Shown here piece by piece: positions 18,523 to 28,400 of a stretch of 64,000 nt of DNA. Origin of the DNA: Ignavibacteria bacterium (lineage in GTDB: Bacteria; Bacteroidota; Ignavibacteria; SZUA-365); NCBI GenBank assembly GCA_016720835.1, contig JADKJW010000004.1, forward strand, positions 62,001 to 126,000, in the 5' to 3' direction. The notes under the pieces were generated by a model. That model saw only the letters and a program-made list of their open reading frames with translations, had not been told where the DNA came from and did no database searches. Numbering within the stretch: position 1 is the first letter of the stretch; every line of letters starts with the position of its first letter. Made by a program: the position numbers and the translations under genes.

Positions 18523-20481
18523 TCATGGCACAAGGCACAAAACGGTCGTGCGGATATGTTTCCCGATTTGCATTCTGCAGAAATACATGCCCGGCGATAG
18601 CAACTCCCAATGATGCAATATCATGGATGAGGTTTCATTCAGACGATCGGACAGATCCAGCACTGCCCGCCCGAGCACATCGTACACCTTGACATCCACG
18701 CGATCCGTCGTCGACCTCGAGAGAGTCAACGTGGTTGACGTCGAAAATGGATTGGGATAACTGTGAAGCGTCGGCATTTCCTCCGGTACCGGTTCAGGCA
18801 CTTCTTCCTTCCCGGCGATGACGGGACATTGCGCTATTTCCAACGCCTTCTCGAGCACCTCGTCTCTGCCTGTCCGTATTCCATTCGCAGTCGGCAACAC
18901 CAGGGAGTCCGGCACGATGCCGATCCGTTGCGTCTGCGTGCCGTCGGGATAATACACGCCGAGATGGGTGAATGTGGTCACGAGATCCCTGCTCAGACGA
19001 AACTCCGAGACGTTCCCGTCTGCGCCCATGGTCTGGCTTCCCACCACCACCGCGTTCGGCATTGCCCTCAATACCATGCAGCTGAATTCCCCGTGACTCC
19101 ATGTCTCTTCATTGCAGAGAATGATCACGCGGCCCGCATACGGCTCCTTCGCATCGTCGAGACCGGCGGAATCATATTCAAGAAAGCTTGTCCCCGGATA
19201 CAGGGTATCCGGCATCAACCACCGCGCGATGCCGAGTTTTTTCGGGAACATGCGAGCGGCAAGGTCCCACACGGTGTTGTTTGGAATGTTCCGGACATCG
19301 AAAATAATCGCTCTCGTCTGTTTCAAATCCTCGTACATCGCGGAATCATCTTCCCGTTCCAGGTTCCCCATGTTCACGTACCCCACGTTGCAGTCCCATT
19401 TCCGCCAGGTCGCCTCCGAGAGTGAATCATCCGGATAGCGAAACCACGAGTGCGAATGATTCGAATATCGGCTTACGGATACGGAATGCGCCCCGTTGAG
19501 ACTGTCCGAGTAGTCGAGTCGCATCGTGCTGCCGATATTTCCCCTTGGTACGAAGAAGCACAGCACGGAATGAAGCGCTGCCGGATTTCCCACGGAGAAG
19601 GTATGACGAATGCTGTCCTCCAAGGTCTTCATGGCAACCCCGTTTATTGCCGTTATCTTGTCTCCCGCTCGAAGCTCGGGGTACCCGGATTTCACCACGC
19701 GGTATCCGTCCTCAATAAATCGTAAGATGAACTTCGGGGAATACTCTCCTGTGGGAAATACACTGCTCTTCATGGTGACATGGGCATCGTTCAATGATGC
19801 CGCGATCTGGCGCAGCGCCGTATGGAATCGAGCGTAGGTGGTTGCCGTTGCGACGGCGGTCGCATCTCTCGCGAGCGTGCTGTCCCACGGAGTATCGGTG
19901 AGGTACAGGTTCGGGTTGAAATACGACATGATGTTCCAGTATTTGAACAGCATCAGCACCCGTGTGTACTCATCGGGAAAGGTCTTTGACGCATCGATGT
20001 TCACGCCGGGATCATCGTAGGGGAAGATCAGCCAGCCAACTCTCCCTGAGCTGTCGTAATTCGTCCTCACCCAGCATACCTCATGCGGTCGGAAATTGTC
20101 GCGGATGACGTGAAGTTTGGCCCTGACCTCCGCGCGCAGCATGGGATCTTCCATCCAGGAAAAATTGCGGTTCCGCGTCAACTCGGGCGACAAGGTATCG
20201 GGGGAAGGCGTGCTTGCAATCTCCATGGGTCCGGCGGCAAGGATCAGGCTGTCGAGCGCGTCATTGAAGGCTGCCGTTGTCGCGGCATTCTTGATCAAGG
20301 GCATGGTCTGCAGCAGCACATCGTCCCAATCCACCGCGCAGTTGGAGACACGCGAATGGTAGTACTTCACGAATCCCCAGACCTTGCAGCTGTAGTAGAG
20401 CTTTTGTTCATAACTGGGATTCTGGCACAGAGCCACCGATCCGGCGACGGTGAACACAAGAGCAAGGCAGAACACTCTCAT
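18523..20481 (-). CDS. S41-family (C-terminal-processing-like) peptidase with T9SS sorting domain
   Basis: 652 residues. The start at 20481 has GGAGAAG six bases upstream and begins a signal peptide (FCLALVFTVAGSVALCQ); the frame is open further upstream without a signal. An N-terminal helical region (YYSCKVWGFVKYYHSRV) typical of this S41 subgroup leads into a PDZ-like part (LRAGDKITAINGVAMKTLED) and the S41 catalytic fold (AIIFDVRNIPNN, VIILCNEETWSHGEFS), with the probable nucleophile Ser in ETWSHGEF. The C-terminal 75 residues are a T9SS type A domain (YPNPFSTSTTLTLS, VKVYDVLGRAV, LSPGMYFCRM). Likely exported through T9SS to the surface or medium. It lies upstream of the BNR gene on the same strand. 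Confidence 0.85.
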   Translation of the reverse strand: MRVFCLALVFTVAGSVALCQNPSYEQKLYYSCKVWGFVKYYHSRVSNCAVDWDDVLLQTMPLIKNAATTAAFNDALDSLILAAGPMEIASTPSPDTLSPELTRNRNFSWMEDPMLRAEVRAKLHVIRDNFRPHEVCWVRTNYDSSGRVGWLIFPYDDPGVNIDASKTFPDEYTRVLMLFKYWNIMSYFNPNLYLTDTPWDSTLARDATAVATATTYARFHTALRQIAASLNDAHVTMKSSVFPTGEYSPKFILRFIEDGYRVVKSGYPELRAGDKITAINGVAMKTLEDSIRHTFSVGNPAALHSVLCFFVPRGNIGSTMRLDYSDSLNGAHSVSVSRYSNHSHSWFRYPDDSLSEATWRKWDCNVGYVNMGNLEREDDSAMYEDLKQTRAIIFDVRNIPNNTVWDLAARMFPKKLGIARWLMPDTLYPGTSFLEYDSAGLDDAKEPYAGRVIILCNEETWSHGEFSCMVLRAMPNAVVVGSQTMGADGNVSEFRLSRDLVTTFTHLGVYYPDGTQTQRIGIVPDSLVLPTANGIRTGRDEVLEKALEIAQCPVIAGKEEVPEPVPEEMPTLHSYPNPFSTSTTLTLSRSTTDRVDVKVYDVLGRAVLDLSDRLNETSSMILHHWELLSPGMYFCRMQIGKHIRTTVLCLVP

Positions 20482-20814
20482 TGGCTTCTCCACTGTTATC
20501 CGGATACCGATACGAGACACAAGATATTCGCGATCCTTCGCCCCTCTCTTCTCCCGGTGCGTACTCATGACGCGGCCACCCGGTGATGAATCGGGACCGG
20601 CACACAAACTACTCGGATGCGGGCTCCCCAAACAGCGCCAACGAGCGACCGAGCTTCAGGAGCGGCAAGTGTGCCTCTGCATCGAGCAGGTGTTTCTCCG
20701 TGGCAGTGACGACTTCGAGAGGGAACAGGGAAACCTCTGCCGTTGTCCTCGACCGGCATTCCCTCGAATGCCCGGCAACGAGGTCGTCAACGTCGGTACG
20801 AAGGCCGGCGCTCT
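20482..20814. other. Intergenic stretch with one weak small reading frame
   Basis: This 333-base stretch separates the S41 peptidase from the LytTR regulator. Apart from a 69-codon frame coupled to the regulator's stop (listed separately) I see no gene, hairpin terminator or clear promoter in it. The S41 Shine-Dalgarno lies at its left edge. Confidence 0.5.
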
Positions 20815-20818
20815 TCAT
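20609..20818 (-). CDS. Possible small protein coupled to the LytTR regulator
   Basis: 69 codons starting with an ATG that overlaps the TGA of the LytTR gene (ATGA on the - strand, 20815-20818). The product is soluble and helical-looking (VVTATEKHLLDAEAHLPLLK) with no recognised domain, signal peptide or membrane segment. The overlap is the only real support. GC-rich sequence makes chance frames of this length common, so it may be non-coding or the remnant of a longer gene. Confidence 0.25.
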   Translation of the reverse strand: MKSAGLRTDVDDLVAGHSRECRSRTTAEVSLFPLEVVTATEKHLLDAEAHLPLLKLGRSLALFGEPASE

Positions 20819-21618
20819 GTCATCCCTAATGCCGTGATAAACGCATCCTTCCGCCGCACCGATACTTCGAATTCCTTCCCGCTCGACATCACGACATACC
20901 CTCCCTTTCCTCGAACATACCGCCTGAGGTGCCGGAGATTGATCATGTGCGAGTGATGAATACGGAAAAACCCGCGGTCCCCGAGCAGATCTTCGAACTC
21001 CTTCAACGTCCTGCAGACGGTCAGCGCCTCTCCGTTCGCCATACCGCACTCGGTGTAATTGCTGCGTGCCTCGCAACTCACCATGTCGTGGACCGCAACG
21101 AACATGAACCCGTCGAGCGTGGGCAAAGCCATCTGCATCTCGTTGTTGCCTCCGTGCGCGAGATTCTCTCGCAGCAGGCGGATCTGCGTTGGGCTCGTGT
21201 GCGCGGGAATCCGCGGCTGGGAGACCTTTTCGACGGCGGCGAGCAGTTCGCCTACCAACACCGGCTTCAGAAGATAATCGAGCGCTGAAAAGCGAATGGC
21301 GCGTATGGCAAATTCATCATGCGCAGTCGTGAAGATGACCTTGAAGGCCACACGATCGAGACACTGCAGCACGTCGAATCCGGTTCCATCCGGGAGCATG
21401 ATGTCGAGGAACACCAGATCGGGATCGCAGGCGCCTATCGCCTCAAGTGCTTCCGCAACCGAAGCGCACTGCGCGAGCACGTGCAGGTGCGGGCAGTGGC
21501 GCGCGAGATGGCGAAGAAGCGTCTCCCTGCAGGGCTGTTCGTCGTCGACGATGATCGCGCGGATATGTGCGGTACCGGTCGCGCCTGCATGGAGTCGCTC
21601 ATTGGCGGAAAGAGACAT
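20815..21618 (-). CDS. LytTR-family response regulator
   Basis: 267 residues: receiver (about 18-135) with acidic pair in AIIVDDEQPCRE, phospho-acceptor D in LVFLDIMLPDG, Thr in VIFTTAHDEF and Lys in YLLKPV, then a linker and a LytTR DNA-binding domain (about 165-265) with the typical VHDMVSCEARSNYTE, FFRIHHSHMINLRHL and a C-terminal VRRKDAF. Full length for the family. No histidine kinase is adjacent; the nearest LytS-type kinase, at 13610-16936, is followed by a receiver that lacks a DNA-binding domain, so this regulator is a plausible DNA-binding partner for it. A candidate promoter lies at 21749-21779. Confidence 0.92.
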   Translation of the reverse strand: MSLSANERLHAGATGTAHIRAIIVDDEQPCRETLLRHLARHCPHLHVLAQCASVAEALEAIGACDPDLVFLDIMLPDGTGFDVLQCLDRVAFKVIFTTAHDEFAIRAIRFSALDYLLKPVLVGELLAAVEKVSQPRIPAHTSPTQIRLLRENLAHGGNNEMQMALPTLDGFMFVAVHDMVSCEARSNYTECGMANGEALTVCRTLKEFEDLLGDRGFFRIHHSHMINLRHLRRYVRGKGGYVVMSSGKEFEVSVRRKDAFITALGMT

Positions 21619-21748
21619 CGCTTCTTGCCGGAGATTTTGGAGTGTGCCTTTCGATTGACTCGCCCGCGTGCAACGAATGCTCTCAACGCGAAGCGTCCGC
21701 GACGCGCCGGGATTGTCGGGATAAGGTCTTGAGCGGAAATATCAGACT

Positions 21749-21779
21749 TCAATGTAGGAAAAAGAGATCCCTGTTTCAA
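21749..21779 (-). promoter_or_regulatory. Candidate promoter, TTG-N20-TACATTGA (- strand)
   Basis: Read on the - strand, TTG (21777-21779) is followed after 20 bases by TACATTGA (21749-21756), close to the Bacteroidota -33/-7 pattern with a mismatched last position. It would drive the LytTR gene with a leader of about 120 bases. Found by eye. Confidence 0.3.
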
Positions 21780-21900
21780 GACATGGAAATCTCCTGAAAG
21801 CTCCACTGCAACCGCGACCACGGATGCTGCGTCTGGCGACACGAATGGTCCCGTATGGGACACGGCGCCCCGAATGAACGACGCGCCGTGCAGTGTCTGG

Positions 21901-21976
21901 TGGTACTCCCAACGGGATTCGAACCCGTGTTTTCACCGTGAAAGGGTGGCGACCTAGGCCTCTAGTCGATGGGAGC
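21901..21976 (-). tRNA. tRNA-Glu (anticodon UUC)
   Basis: A 76-nt cloverleaf on the - strand including encoded CCA. Acceptor stem GCTCCCA pairs with TGGGAGT (the first pair is G-U), D stem GACT/GGTC, anticodon loop CTTTCAC with anticodon TTC, and T arm ACGGG-TTCGAAT-CCCGT. The anticodon stem has one C-A mismatch at its outer end. The D-loop and CTTTCAC loop context match glutamate tRNAs. It lies downstream of the LmbE-like gene on the same strand. Confidence 0.95.
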
Positions 21977-22089
21977 AAGGTCGACCAATATGGCAAAATC
22001 CTCTGAAAAAATCAACACCGCGCGGCAGACCGGTTGATGTGCGGAAGCTGTCGCTGATCCGCGCTGCTCCCACGGGCACGCCGGATGCG

Positions 22090-22821
22090 CTACACGATCT
22101 TCAACCCGTGGAGCAGATCGTCCACCGGCGGCTGGAAGGACTCGCCGAAGAAGGAGAAATGCTCGTGTTCCCAGAGCATCCAGCTGTCGACGTTGTAGTC
22201 CTCCACGTCGCGCCGCACGCTCTCGTGCGCCATGATGGCCGCGTGCTCCGCGTCCCTGTGCGCCGCGACGCTGATGGCGGCGTGAATGCGCTCGGGCGGG
22301 AAACCGTGCACTTTTCGTTCCCAGTGCGCGACATCCGCCTGCGGCAACCCGCAGAAGGCGAGACGCAGCGGTCTCCCGTGCGTTCCTTCCGTTCGAGGAA
22401 CACGCGCTTCCAGCACATGATGCGCCACGATGTGATCGGGATGGACGGAACTGCCGTGCACATCGTAGGTGACAAGCACGTCGGGATCCACCCGCTCCAC
22501 TTCGCGGTCGAAGGCGCGCTCGAGCACGCGCGGATCGAGATCGCGCAGGCCGCCGTCCGGGAAGCTGTCCTGCACGAGTTCCTTCACCCCCAGAATGCGC
22601 GCGGCCGCCTCCACCTCGAGCACGCGCCGCCGGGCGATTTCCCCGGGCGTGATGCCGAGCTTCGCGGCGTTGCGGCTGCGCTCGCCCCGCGTCAGCGTGT
22701 ACAGGAATACCTCGGCCCTGCCCGAGAGGGCGTACGAGGCGATGGTTCCTCCGGTGAGGAAGGATTCATCGTCGGGGTGCGGATAGACGAACAGGATGCG
22801 CGGCTTCCGGATTTCCGTCAT
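22090..22821 (-). CDS. PIG-L/LmbE family N-acetylglucosaminyl deacetylase-like protein
   Basis: 243 residues with the metal-binding PHPDDE motif near residue 16 (FVYPHPDDESFLTGGTI), the family's central VTYDVHGSSVHPDH (second metal ligand His in HPDH) and ARRRVLEVEAAARILGV in between. Family members are zinc-dependent deacetylases of GlcNAc conjugates, for instance in mycothiol or bacillithiol synthesis; the substrate here cannot be told. Start 22821 is preferred because AGGGAGGG lies 5 bases upstream; an ATG seven codons earlier precedes that ribosome site. Cytoplasmic, no signal peptide. Confidence 0.88.
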   Translation of the reverse strand: MTEIRKPRILFVYPHPDDESFLTGGTIASYALSGRAEVFLYTLTRGERSRNAAKLGITPGEIARRRVLEVEAAARILGVKELVQDSFPDGGLRDLDPRVLERAFDREVERVDPDVLVTYDVHGSSVHPDHIVAHHVLEARVPRTEGTHGRPLRLAFCGLPQADVAHWERKVHGFPPERIHAAISVAAHRDAEHAAIMAHESVRRDVEDYNVDSWMLWEHEHFSFFGESFQPPVDDLLHGLKIV

Positions 22822-22974
22822 GAGAACCCTCCCTCGTAACATGCAAAAACAACAACGGCTCTGTCGATTCGATGGAATTTCACTTGCTTTAACCGTATTA
22901 TAACAATGCTGGGCCGGTTCCGGCCAATTCCTCTAGATACTGAATTTTTCGACCATATTCGAGCAGGAGATTCC

Positions 22975-25401
22975 ATGAAGCGATTGTCACACCTCTCGCA
23001 ACCGCTCGCGGCAGCGATGTTGTTCCTCTTCTTCAGCGTCCACGCATTCGCGGAGATGACCGGGCACATTGGCCCGTCAACAAACAGGATTGCACTTCGC
23101 AACAGTCAACCGCCCGCGGAAACCGGCAGGATGTCCCCCGCCCAGGCCGCCTTCACGGAGAACAAGGGACAGGTGCTCGGCACCGACGGCAGACGCCGGA
23201 CCGACATCCTCTTCTCCACTGCGCCGGCCTCCGTTCGCGTGTTCTTCGGCGCAGCGCGCGTCAGCTACGTCTTCTCGAAGCTCGGAGCGCCCGCGGCAGG
23301 ATCCGTGCCCGGAAGCGGCGGCGACGCGGACTTCGACGCGACGGCCTTTCGTGTGGACATGGACCTCACCGGCGCGAACAGCAACGTGCGCGTGCGCGGC
23401 GAAGATCTCGTCGACGGAACGTCGAACTACTACGTCGGCGTCTCGCAAGCGCTCGCCGATGTGCGCTCCTTCCGTCGCATCGTGTATGAAAACGTCTACG
23501 ACAACATCGATCTGGTCTTCCGCCTCTCCGACTCCGGCGTGAAATACGAGTTCATCGTGCGGCCCGGCGGACGTGTATCGGATATTCGAATCCGTTACTC
23601 CGGCGCCAGGGATGTGTCGCTGCAGCAGGACGGCTCGCTGCGCGTGGTCAGTCCGCTGGGCGATGTCCGCGAGGCCGCCCCGTTCAGCTTTCAGACGGAC
23701 GGTTCCGCGGTGGAACCCGCGCAGGACACTCCGGAGATCGCGAGCAGTTTCCGGCTCACGGACGGGGAACTCCGCTTCGACGTCGCGGAGTACGATCGTT
23801 CCCGCACGCTGGTCATCGACCCGACGGTGCAATGGTCCACGTACTACGGCGCGAATTACATCGGCAAGACGCAGGGCGTCGCGGTGGATTCTTCCGGCAA
23901 CGTCATTGTCTGCGGTTTCACCTTCAGCACGCAGATGCCGGTCAATCCCGGAGCGCATCAGAACACCAATGCCGGCAACGCCGATGCATTCATCGTGAAA
24001 TTCAACAGCGCGGGCGTTCGCCAGTGGGCCACCTACTTCGGCGGGAGCGCGAACGACACCGCGCAGGCGATCGCGGTGGACGGAGCAGGCAACGTCATCA
24101 TCACCGGACAGACGTTCAGCAACAACTTCCCGGTCACCGGCACCGCCTTCCAGGGCAGCAGCGGCGGTCAGCTGGACGCCTTCCTCGCCAAGTTCAGTCC
24201 CTCGGGCGCCCTGACCTGGAGCACGTATTTCGGCGGCACCGCCGAGGACCACTGCTACGGTGTCTCGGTGGATGCCTCCGGATCCATCTGCATCACCGGC
24301 ACGACCATGAGTACGAATCTTCCGGTGACGGCGGGCGCCTTCCAGATGGGCAACGCCGGAAACAGCGACGCGTTCGTCGCGAAATTCACTCCCGCCGGGG
24401 CGCAGGACTGGGCCACGTACTACGGCGGCTCCTCGTTTGACGGCGCGGCGGGCATCGCCATCGACCGTTCCGGCAACGTCATCTTCGTCGGCGGCACGCT
24501 GAGCCCCAACTTCCCGCTGTCCGGCAGCCCCTTCCAATCAATTCACAACGGTTTCAGCGAGGGCTACGTCGCCAAACTCGACGCGTCCGGCGCGCCGCTC
24601 TGGTCCACCTTCCTCGGCGGGTACGACAACGACGCCGCGATGGCGGTCGCGGTGGATTACGCCTACGACGTCTGCGTCACCGGCGTCACGGCGAGCAACG
24701 ATTTCCCGGTCACTCCGGGAAGTTTTCAGCCGGTCTATCCCGGGCAGACGGATGCATTCCTTGTCAAGTTTACTGCGACGGGCGCGCGCATTTTCGGAAC
24801 CTACTACGGCGCCAACCTCGAGGAAATCGGCTTCGGCATCGGGACGGACAGGATCGGAAACATCGTCGTGGTCGGTCAGACCACGAGCACGACCTTTCCC
24901 GTCACACCGAATGCATTTCAGACGTCCAAATCCGGATTGTCGGATGCGTTCGTCGCAAAGTTCACGTCGCTTGGAACCCCGCTATGGTCCACGTATTACG
25001 GCGGTGGCGGGGACGAATCGGCGATGGCCGTTGCCGTGCAGCATGGCGGCAATGTGATGCTCGGCGGCTGGACATCGAGCTCGAATTTCCCGATCACCGG
25101 CAATGCCGCGGTGAAGAACTTCTCCGGGACAACGGATCCCTTCATCACGAAAATCTGTGATCTGAAACCCGTTATCACTGCGATCGGCAACCTGCATCTC
25201 TGTTCCGGCACGTCGGTCCGGCTGGATGCGGGCCCGGGCTACACATCGTACGCGTGGTCCACGGGCGCGAATACGCGCGCGATCACCGTCTTCACTCCCG
25301 GTCGATATGCCGTGACCGCGACCGACGGATCAGGGTTGCACTGCAACATCCGACACGCTGGTGGTGAATGCGTCCCTGTCACTCGATGTGGACGCCGGTA
25401 A
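22975..25401 (+). CDS. SBBP-repeat surface protein, N-terminal part of a frameshifted giant gene
   Basis: 808 residues before a premature stop. AGGAG precedes ATG 22975, followed by a signal peptide (LAAAMLFLFFSVHAFAE). A DUF7948-type N-terminal domain (AAFTENKGQV, FGAARVSYVF, YENVYDNIDLVF) of about 270 residues leads into about eight SBBP beta-propeller repeats of about 55 residues (WSTYFGG...D....VAVDASGNV.ITG.T.S.NFPVT). After these starts an Ig-like repeat (LCSGTSVRLDAGPGYTSYAW) which breaks at about 25,327; the next frame continues it exactly (GCTATSDTLVV). With one base removed, 22975-28876 reads as a single 1966-residue T9SS protein. Probably a surface adhesin or structural protein. 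Confidence 0.85.
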   Translation: MKRLSHLSQPLAAAMLFLFFSVHAFAEMTGHIGPSTNRIALRNSQPPAETGRMSPAQAAFTENKGQVLGTDGRRRTDILFSTAPASVRVFFGAARVSYVFSKLGAPAAGSVPGSGGDADFDATAFRVDMDLTGANSNVRVRGEDLVDGTSNYYVGVSQALADVRSFRRIVYENVYDNIDLVFRLSDSGVKYEFIVRPGGRVSDIRIRYSGARDVSLQQDGSLRVVSPLGDVREAAPFSFQTDGSAVEPAQDTPEIASSFRLTDGELRFDVAEYDRSRTLVIDPTVQWSTYYGANYIGKTQGVAVDSSGNVIVCGFTFSTQMPVNPGAHQNTNAGNADAFIVKFNSAGVRQWATYFGGSANDTAQAIAVDGAGNVIITGQTFSNNFPVTGTAFQGSSGGQLDAFLAKFSPSGALTWSTYFGGTAEDHCYGVSVDASGSICITGTTMSTNLPVTAGAFQMGNAGNSDAFVAKFTPAGAQDWATYYGGSSFDGAAGIAIDRSGNVIFVGGTLSPNFPLSGSPFQSIHNGFSEGYVAKLDASGAPLWSTFLGGYDNDAAMAVAVDYAYDVCVTGVTASNDFPVTPGSFQPVYPGQTDAFLVKFTATGARIFGTYYGANLEEIGFGIGTDRIGNIVVVGQTTSTTFPVTPNAFQTSKSGLSDAFVAKFTSLGTPLWSTYYGGGGDESAMAVAVQHGGNVMLGGWTSSSNFPITGNAAVKNFSGTTDPFITKICDLKPVITAIGNLHLCSGTSVRLDAGPGYTSYAWSTGANTRAITVFTPGRYAVTATDGSGLHCNIRHAGGECVPVTRCGRR

Positions 25402-28400
25402 CGGCAGATCGGTCTGCATCGGCTCCGGTTCGCAAATCGGCAACAATGCGACGGGCGGTGTGGCGCCGTACAGTTATCGTTGGCGGCCGAGTACCGGTTT
25501 GAGCGATACCACGATTGCGCGGCCGGTGGCGACCCCGTCAGTGACGACCAAGTATTTCGTGACCGTCACCGATCTCTACGGCTGCACGAGGACGGATTCC
25601 GTGACGGTGACTGTGCGACAGTATCCGACCGTCAACGCGGGCCTCGATACCGTGATCTGCCACGGCGGCAGCAAGGTGATAGGCAACCCCGCGACCGGCG
25701 GAACGTCACCGTACATCTACTCGTGGTTCCCCGCGGCGGGACTGAGTTCATCGACCGTTGCGCGGCCGACTGCGAGTCCCGATACCACGACGAGGTACAT
25801 CGTCACCGTGACGGACGGAGGTGGCAATGGCTGCACCACCCGCGACACGATCGTCGTGCATGTGAACAGAGTCTTCCCGCACGCGGGACCCGATCGCGCG
25901 CTCTGCCAGAACGACAGCCTGCAGATCGGCCTCGTCGCAACGGGAGGCACGGGCGGCTACACCTATGTGTGGAGTCCCAAAAAGGGCCTGAGCGATTCGA
26001 CCGTGATGCGGCCGTGGGCAAAGCCGGATACCACGTCGACCTACATTCTCACCGTCATGGACAACAGCGGTTGCACGGCGAAGGATACCGTCACCGTGCG
26101 CGTCTACACCTCGCTGGCCGCGCTCGCGGGTCCGGACAAGGTCGTCTGCCCGGGCGGCTCGACGATGATCGGCGACACCGCCGTGTGCGGCACGCCGGCA
26201 TACACCTACAGCTGGTCGCCGCTGGCCGGACTCAATGACAGCACGATTCTTCATCCGATCGCTTCGCCTTCGTCAACAACGACGTATGTTCTCACGGTAA
26301 CCGATGGCGTGGCGAACACGCTCACGGACACGATGACGGTACGAGTCAACGCCGTCCTCAACGTCAACGCCGGCGTCAATGATACCATCTGCGCGCGCTC
26401 CGGCAAAACCATCGGGAGCGCCGCCACCGGCGGCACGCCGCCGTACCGGTACTCCTGGTCCCCCGCAACCGGTCTGAATTCCAGAACGATTGCGACGCCG
26501 TTCGCGTCGCCTGCAACCGCGACCCTGTACACCGTCACCGTCACGGATGCGGTGGGCTGCTCGAGCATGTCCTCGGTGCTCATTTCCGTGTCCGATCTTG
26601 CGATCAATGCCGGACCTGATCATCTGATTTGCTATAACGACACGATGACGATCGGCGGTTTTGCCACCGGAGGCAAGCTTCCGTACACGTACAGCTGGTC
26701 GCCCGGCATTGGCCTCAACAGCACGAATGTCGCGCGGCCGCGTGCGTTCCCGCTGGTCATGACCACCTACATCGAAACGGTCACGGATGCCGAGGGTTGT
26801 GTCGTGCGCGACACCGTTGTCGTTCTCGGCAGGCCCTATGCGCACAGAGGCCCGAACAGCACCATCTGTCAGGGCGACAGCGCGAATCTCGGCGGGTACG
26901 CCACCGATGGCGTACCACCGTACACTTATCATTGGAACCCGGTGATCGGGCTCAGCGACTCCACTGCGGCGGCACCATCCGCCTCGCCGCCGGTGACGAC
27001 CACGTATCGTCTCACCGTGACCGACGCGATGGGATGCCAGCACGAATCCGGATCGGTCACGGTCAATGTGGTGCCGCTTCCCAAACCGCGCGTGCTCGCC
27101 AGCCGTCCGCTCACGATGTGCGAAGGTGAAACGCTCGTCCTGAAGAGCGACTCTTCCTATCTGTGGAGGTACCTGTGGTCGAATGGCTCGACCGCCGACA
27201 GCATCATCGTGACGGAAACCGGGATTTACTATGTGACCGTCACCGGATACAACGGGTGCGTTGCGACCTCTCCGATATTCCCGGTGACCGTGTACCCGAG
27301 ACCTGTGGTGCAGATCAAACCCCTCGGTTCGACGTCGTTCTGCGCCGGCGGCAGCGTCGAACTCGACGCCGGTCCGGGCTTTGCATCGTATCTCTGGACG
27401 CCGGGTGGTGCAACAACGCGCAAGATCACCGTAAACTCGAGCGGCAGTTACTCTGTCAGTGTCACGGACCTCAACGGCTGCAGCGCGCAGTCGCCGGGTG
27501 TCTCTGTCGTGGTCAATCCTCTCCCGGTTCCGACAATCACTCCCGGAGGTCCCACGACGTTCTGCGAAGGCGGCCAGGTGGCTCTCGATGCCGGCGCCGG
27601 CTATGCGCAGTACCTGTGGTCGAACGGTTCGAACACACGCAGTATTTCGGTCACCACGACGGGTTCGTACTCGGTCACGGTATGGACGGGCGTGGGCTGC
27701 AGCGGAACATCCGCCGCGGTCACGGTGTCGGTGAATCTTCCCCCGGCGCCAAAAGTGGTGGCGCTGGAAGCGACATCGTTCTGCAACGGTGACAGTGTCC
27801 ACCTCGATGCGGGAACGGGATACAGTTCCTACCTGTGGTCGAACGGGCGCAGAACGCAGATCATCACGGTGAAGAATCCAGGCACGTATGCCGTCACCGT
27901 CACAGACGCGAACGGTTGCACGGGAACATCGGCCGCGGTTGCCGTGACCGTCTACTCGAAACCGATTCCCGTCATCACCGCCGGCAGCGCATTGTCGTTC
28001 TGCCCGGGTGACAGCGTGATCCTCGATGCGGGAGCGAATTTTGTCAACTACTCCTGGTCGAACGGCGAGACAACACGCAGGATAACCGTCAAGACTTCCG
28101 GCACCTTCAGCGTCACGGTTGTCAATACCAATGGATGCGAGGGCAGCTCGTCTCCCGTCATTGTCACGCGCTATCAGACTCCGCAGCCGACGATCACGGC
28201 AAACGGATCTCTGACCTTCTGCGCAGGCGGCAGCGTCGAGCTGGATGCGGGCAGCGGCTGGGCGTCCTACCAGTGGTCCACAGGCGCGAGAACACGCAGA
28301 ATCACCGTGACGCAAAGCGGGCTCTACAACGTGCGCGTGGAAAACATGAATGGATGCAGCGGAGAATCGCCAGTGGTGGATGTGAAGGTGAAATCCAATC

